Shown here: piece by piece, positions 6,711 to 6,718 of the stretch
Layout: every line of letters begins with the position of its first letter
How positions within the stretch are numbered: position 1 is the first letter of the stretch
Origin: an uncultured Selenomonadaceae bacterium
GTDB lineage: Bacteria > Bacillota > Negativicutes > Selenomonadales > Selenomonadaceae
Length of the DNA: 6,718 nucleotides
Direction of reading: 5' to 3'
NCBI GenBank assembly: GCA_945637225.1
Contig: CALZDE010000115.1
Location: forward strand, 1 to 6,718
Program-made: the position numbers and the translations under genes
The notes under the pieces: generated by a model
The model's input: the letters and a program-made list of their open reading frames with translations, nothing else
Database searches by the model: none
Told to the model about the DNA's origin: nothing

Positions 6711-6718
6711 CCTTATTC

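Noticed and set aside
1..6718. tRNA or rRNA genes, CRISPR array, toxin-antitoxin pair or frameshifted genes
   Set aside because: No cloverleaf, spaced repeats or broken reading frames were seen. The four main genes account for nearly all of the window.

Overview
The window looks like ordinary chromosome from a low-to-moderate GC Bacillota-type bacterium. Supporting signs are strong GGAGG-type ribosome binding sites, GTG and TTG starts, a soluble hybrid histidine kinase of the PAS-HisKA-HATPase-REC-HPt type, and an AlaRS opening like the Bacillus enzyme. The style of the proteins and the moderate base composition suggest Negativicutes (Selenomonadales-like). That placement is an impression, not a computed result.

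Layout, all genes on the + strand. (1) Positions 1-87 are the last codons of a receiver-domain protein. (2) Positions 88-2361 encode a 757-residue cytosolic hybrid histidine kinase, whose GTG start directly follows the previous stop. (3) Positions 2382-3578 encode a 398-residue FIST-domain protein, 20 bp downstream of the kinase. These three form one signalling operon. (4) The 137 bp gap at 3579-3715 holds an A/T-only hairpin, a strong sigma-70-type promoter (3597-3626), a short leader with a 6-bp hairpin, and a GGAGGT site that fixes a TTG start. (5) Positions 3716-6340 encode full-length alanyl-tRNA synthetase (alaS). (6) A rho-independent terminator lies at 6363-6401. (7) A small GIY-YIG nuclease-family gene follows, most likely 6422-6700. 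Its stop codon lies inside a second hairpin (6683-6710) at the window's right edge.

How the parts work together: the kinase carries every module of a multistep phosphorelay (His199, Asp497, His619) but has no membrane segment and no output domain. The FIST protein is a plausible ligand-binding partner for it, and the truncated upstream receiver protein is a plausible phosphate acceptor. A FIST gene beside a soluble hybrid kinase recalls the NosP/NahK nitric-oxide pathway of Proteobacteria, but nothing here shows haem or NO binding. alaS is an independent housekeeping unit with its own promoter and terminator.

No tRNA, rRNA, CRISPR array, transposase or complete mobile element is visible. The strongest candidates for something undescribed are the FIST/hybrid-kinase cassette and the hairpin at the right edge.
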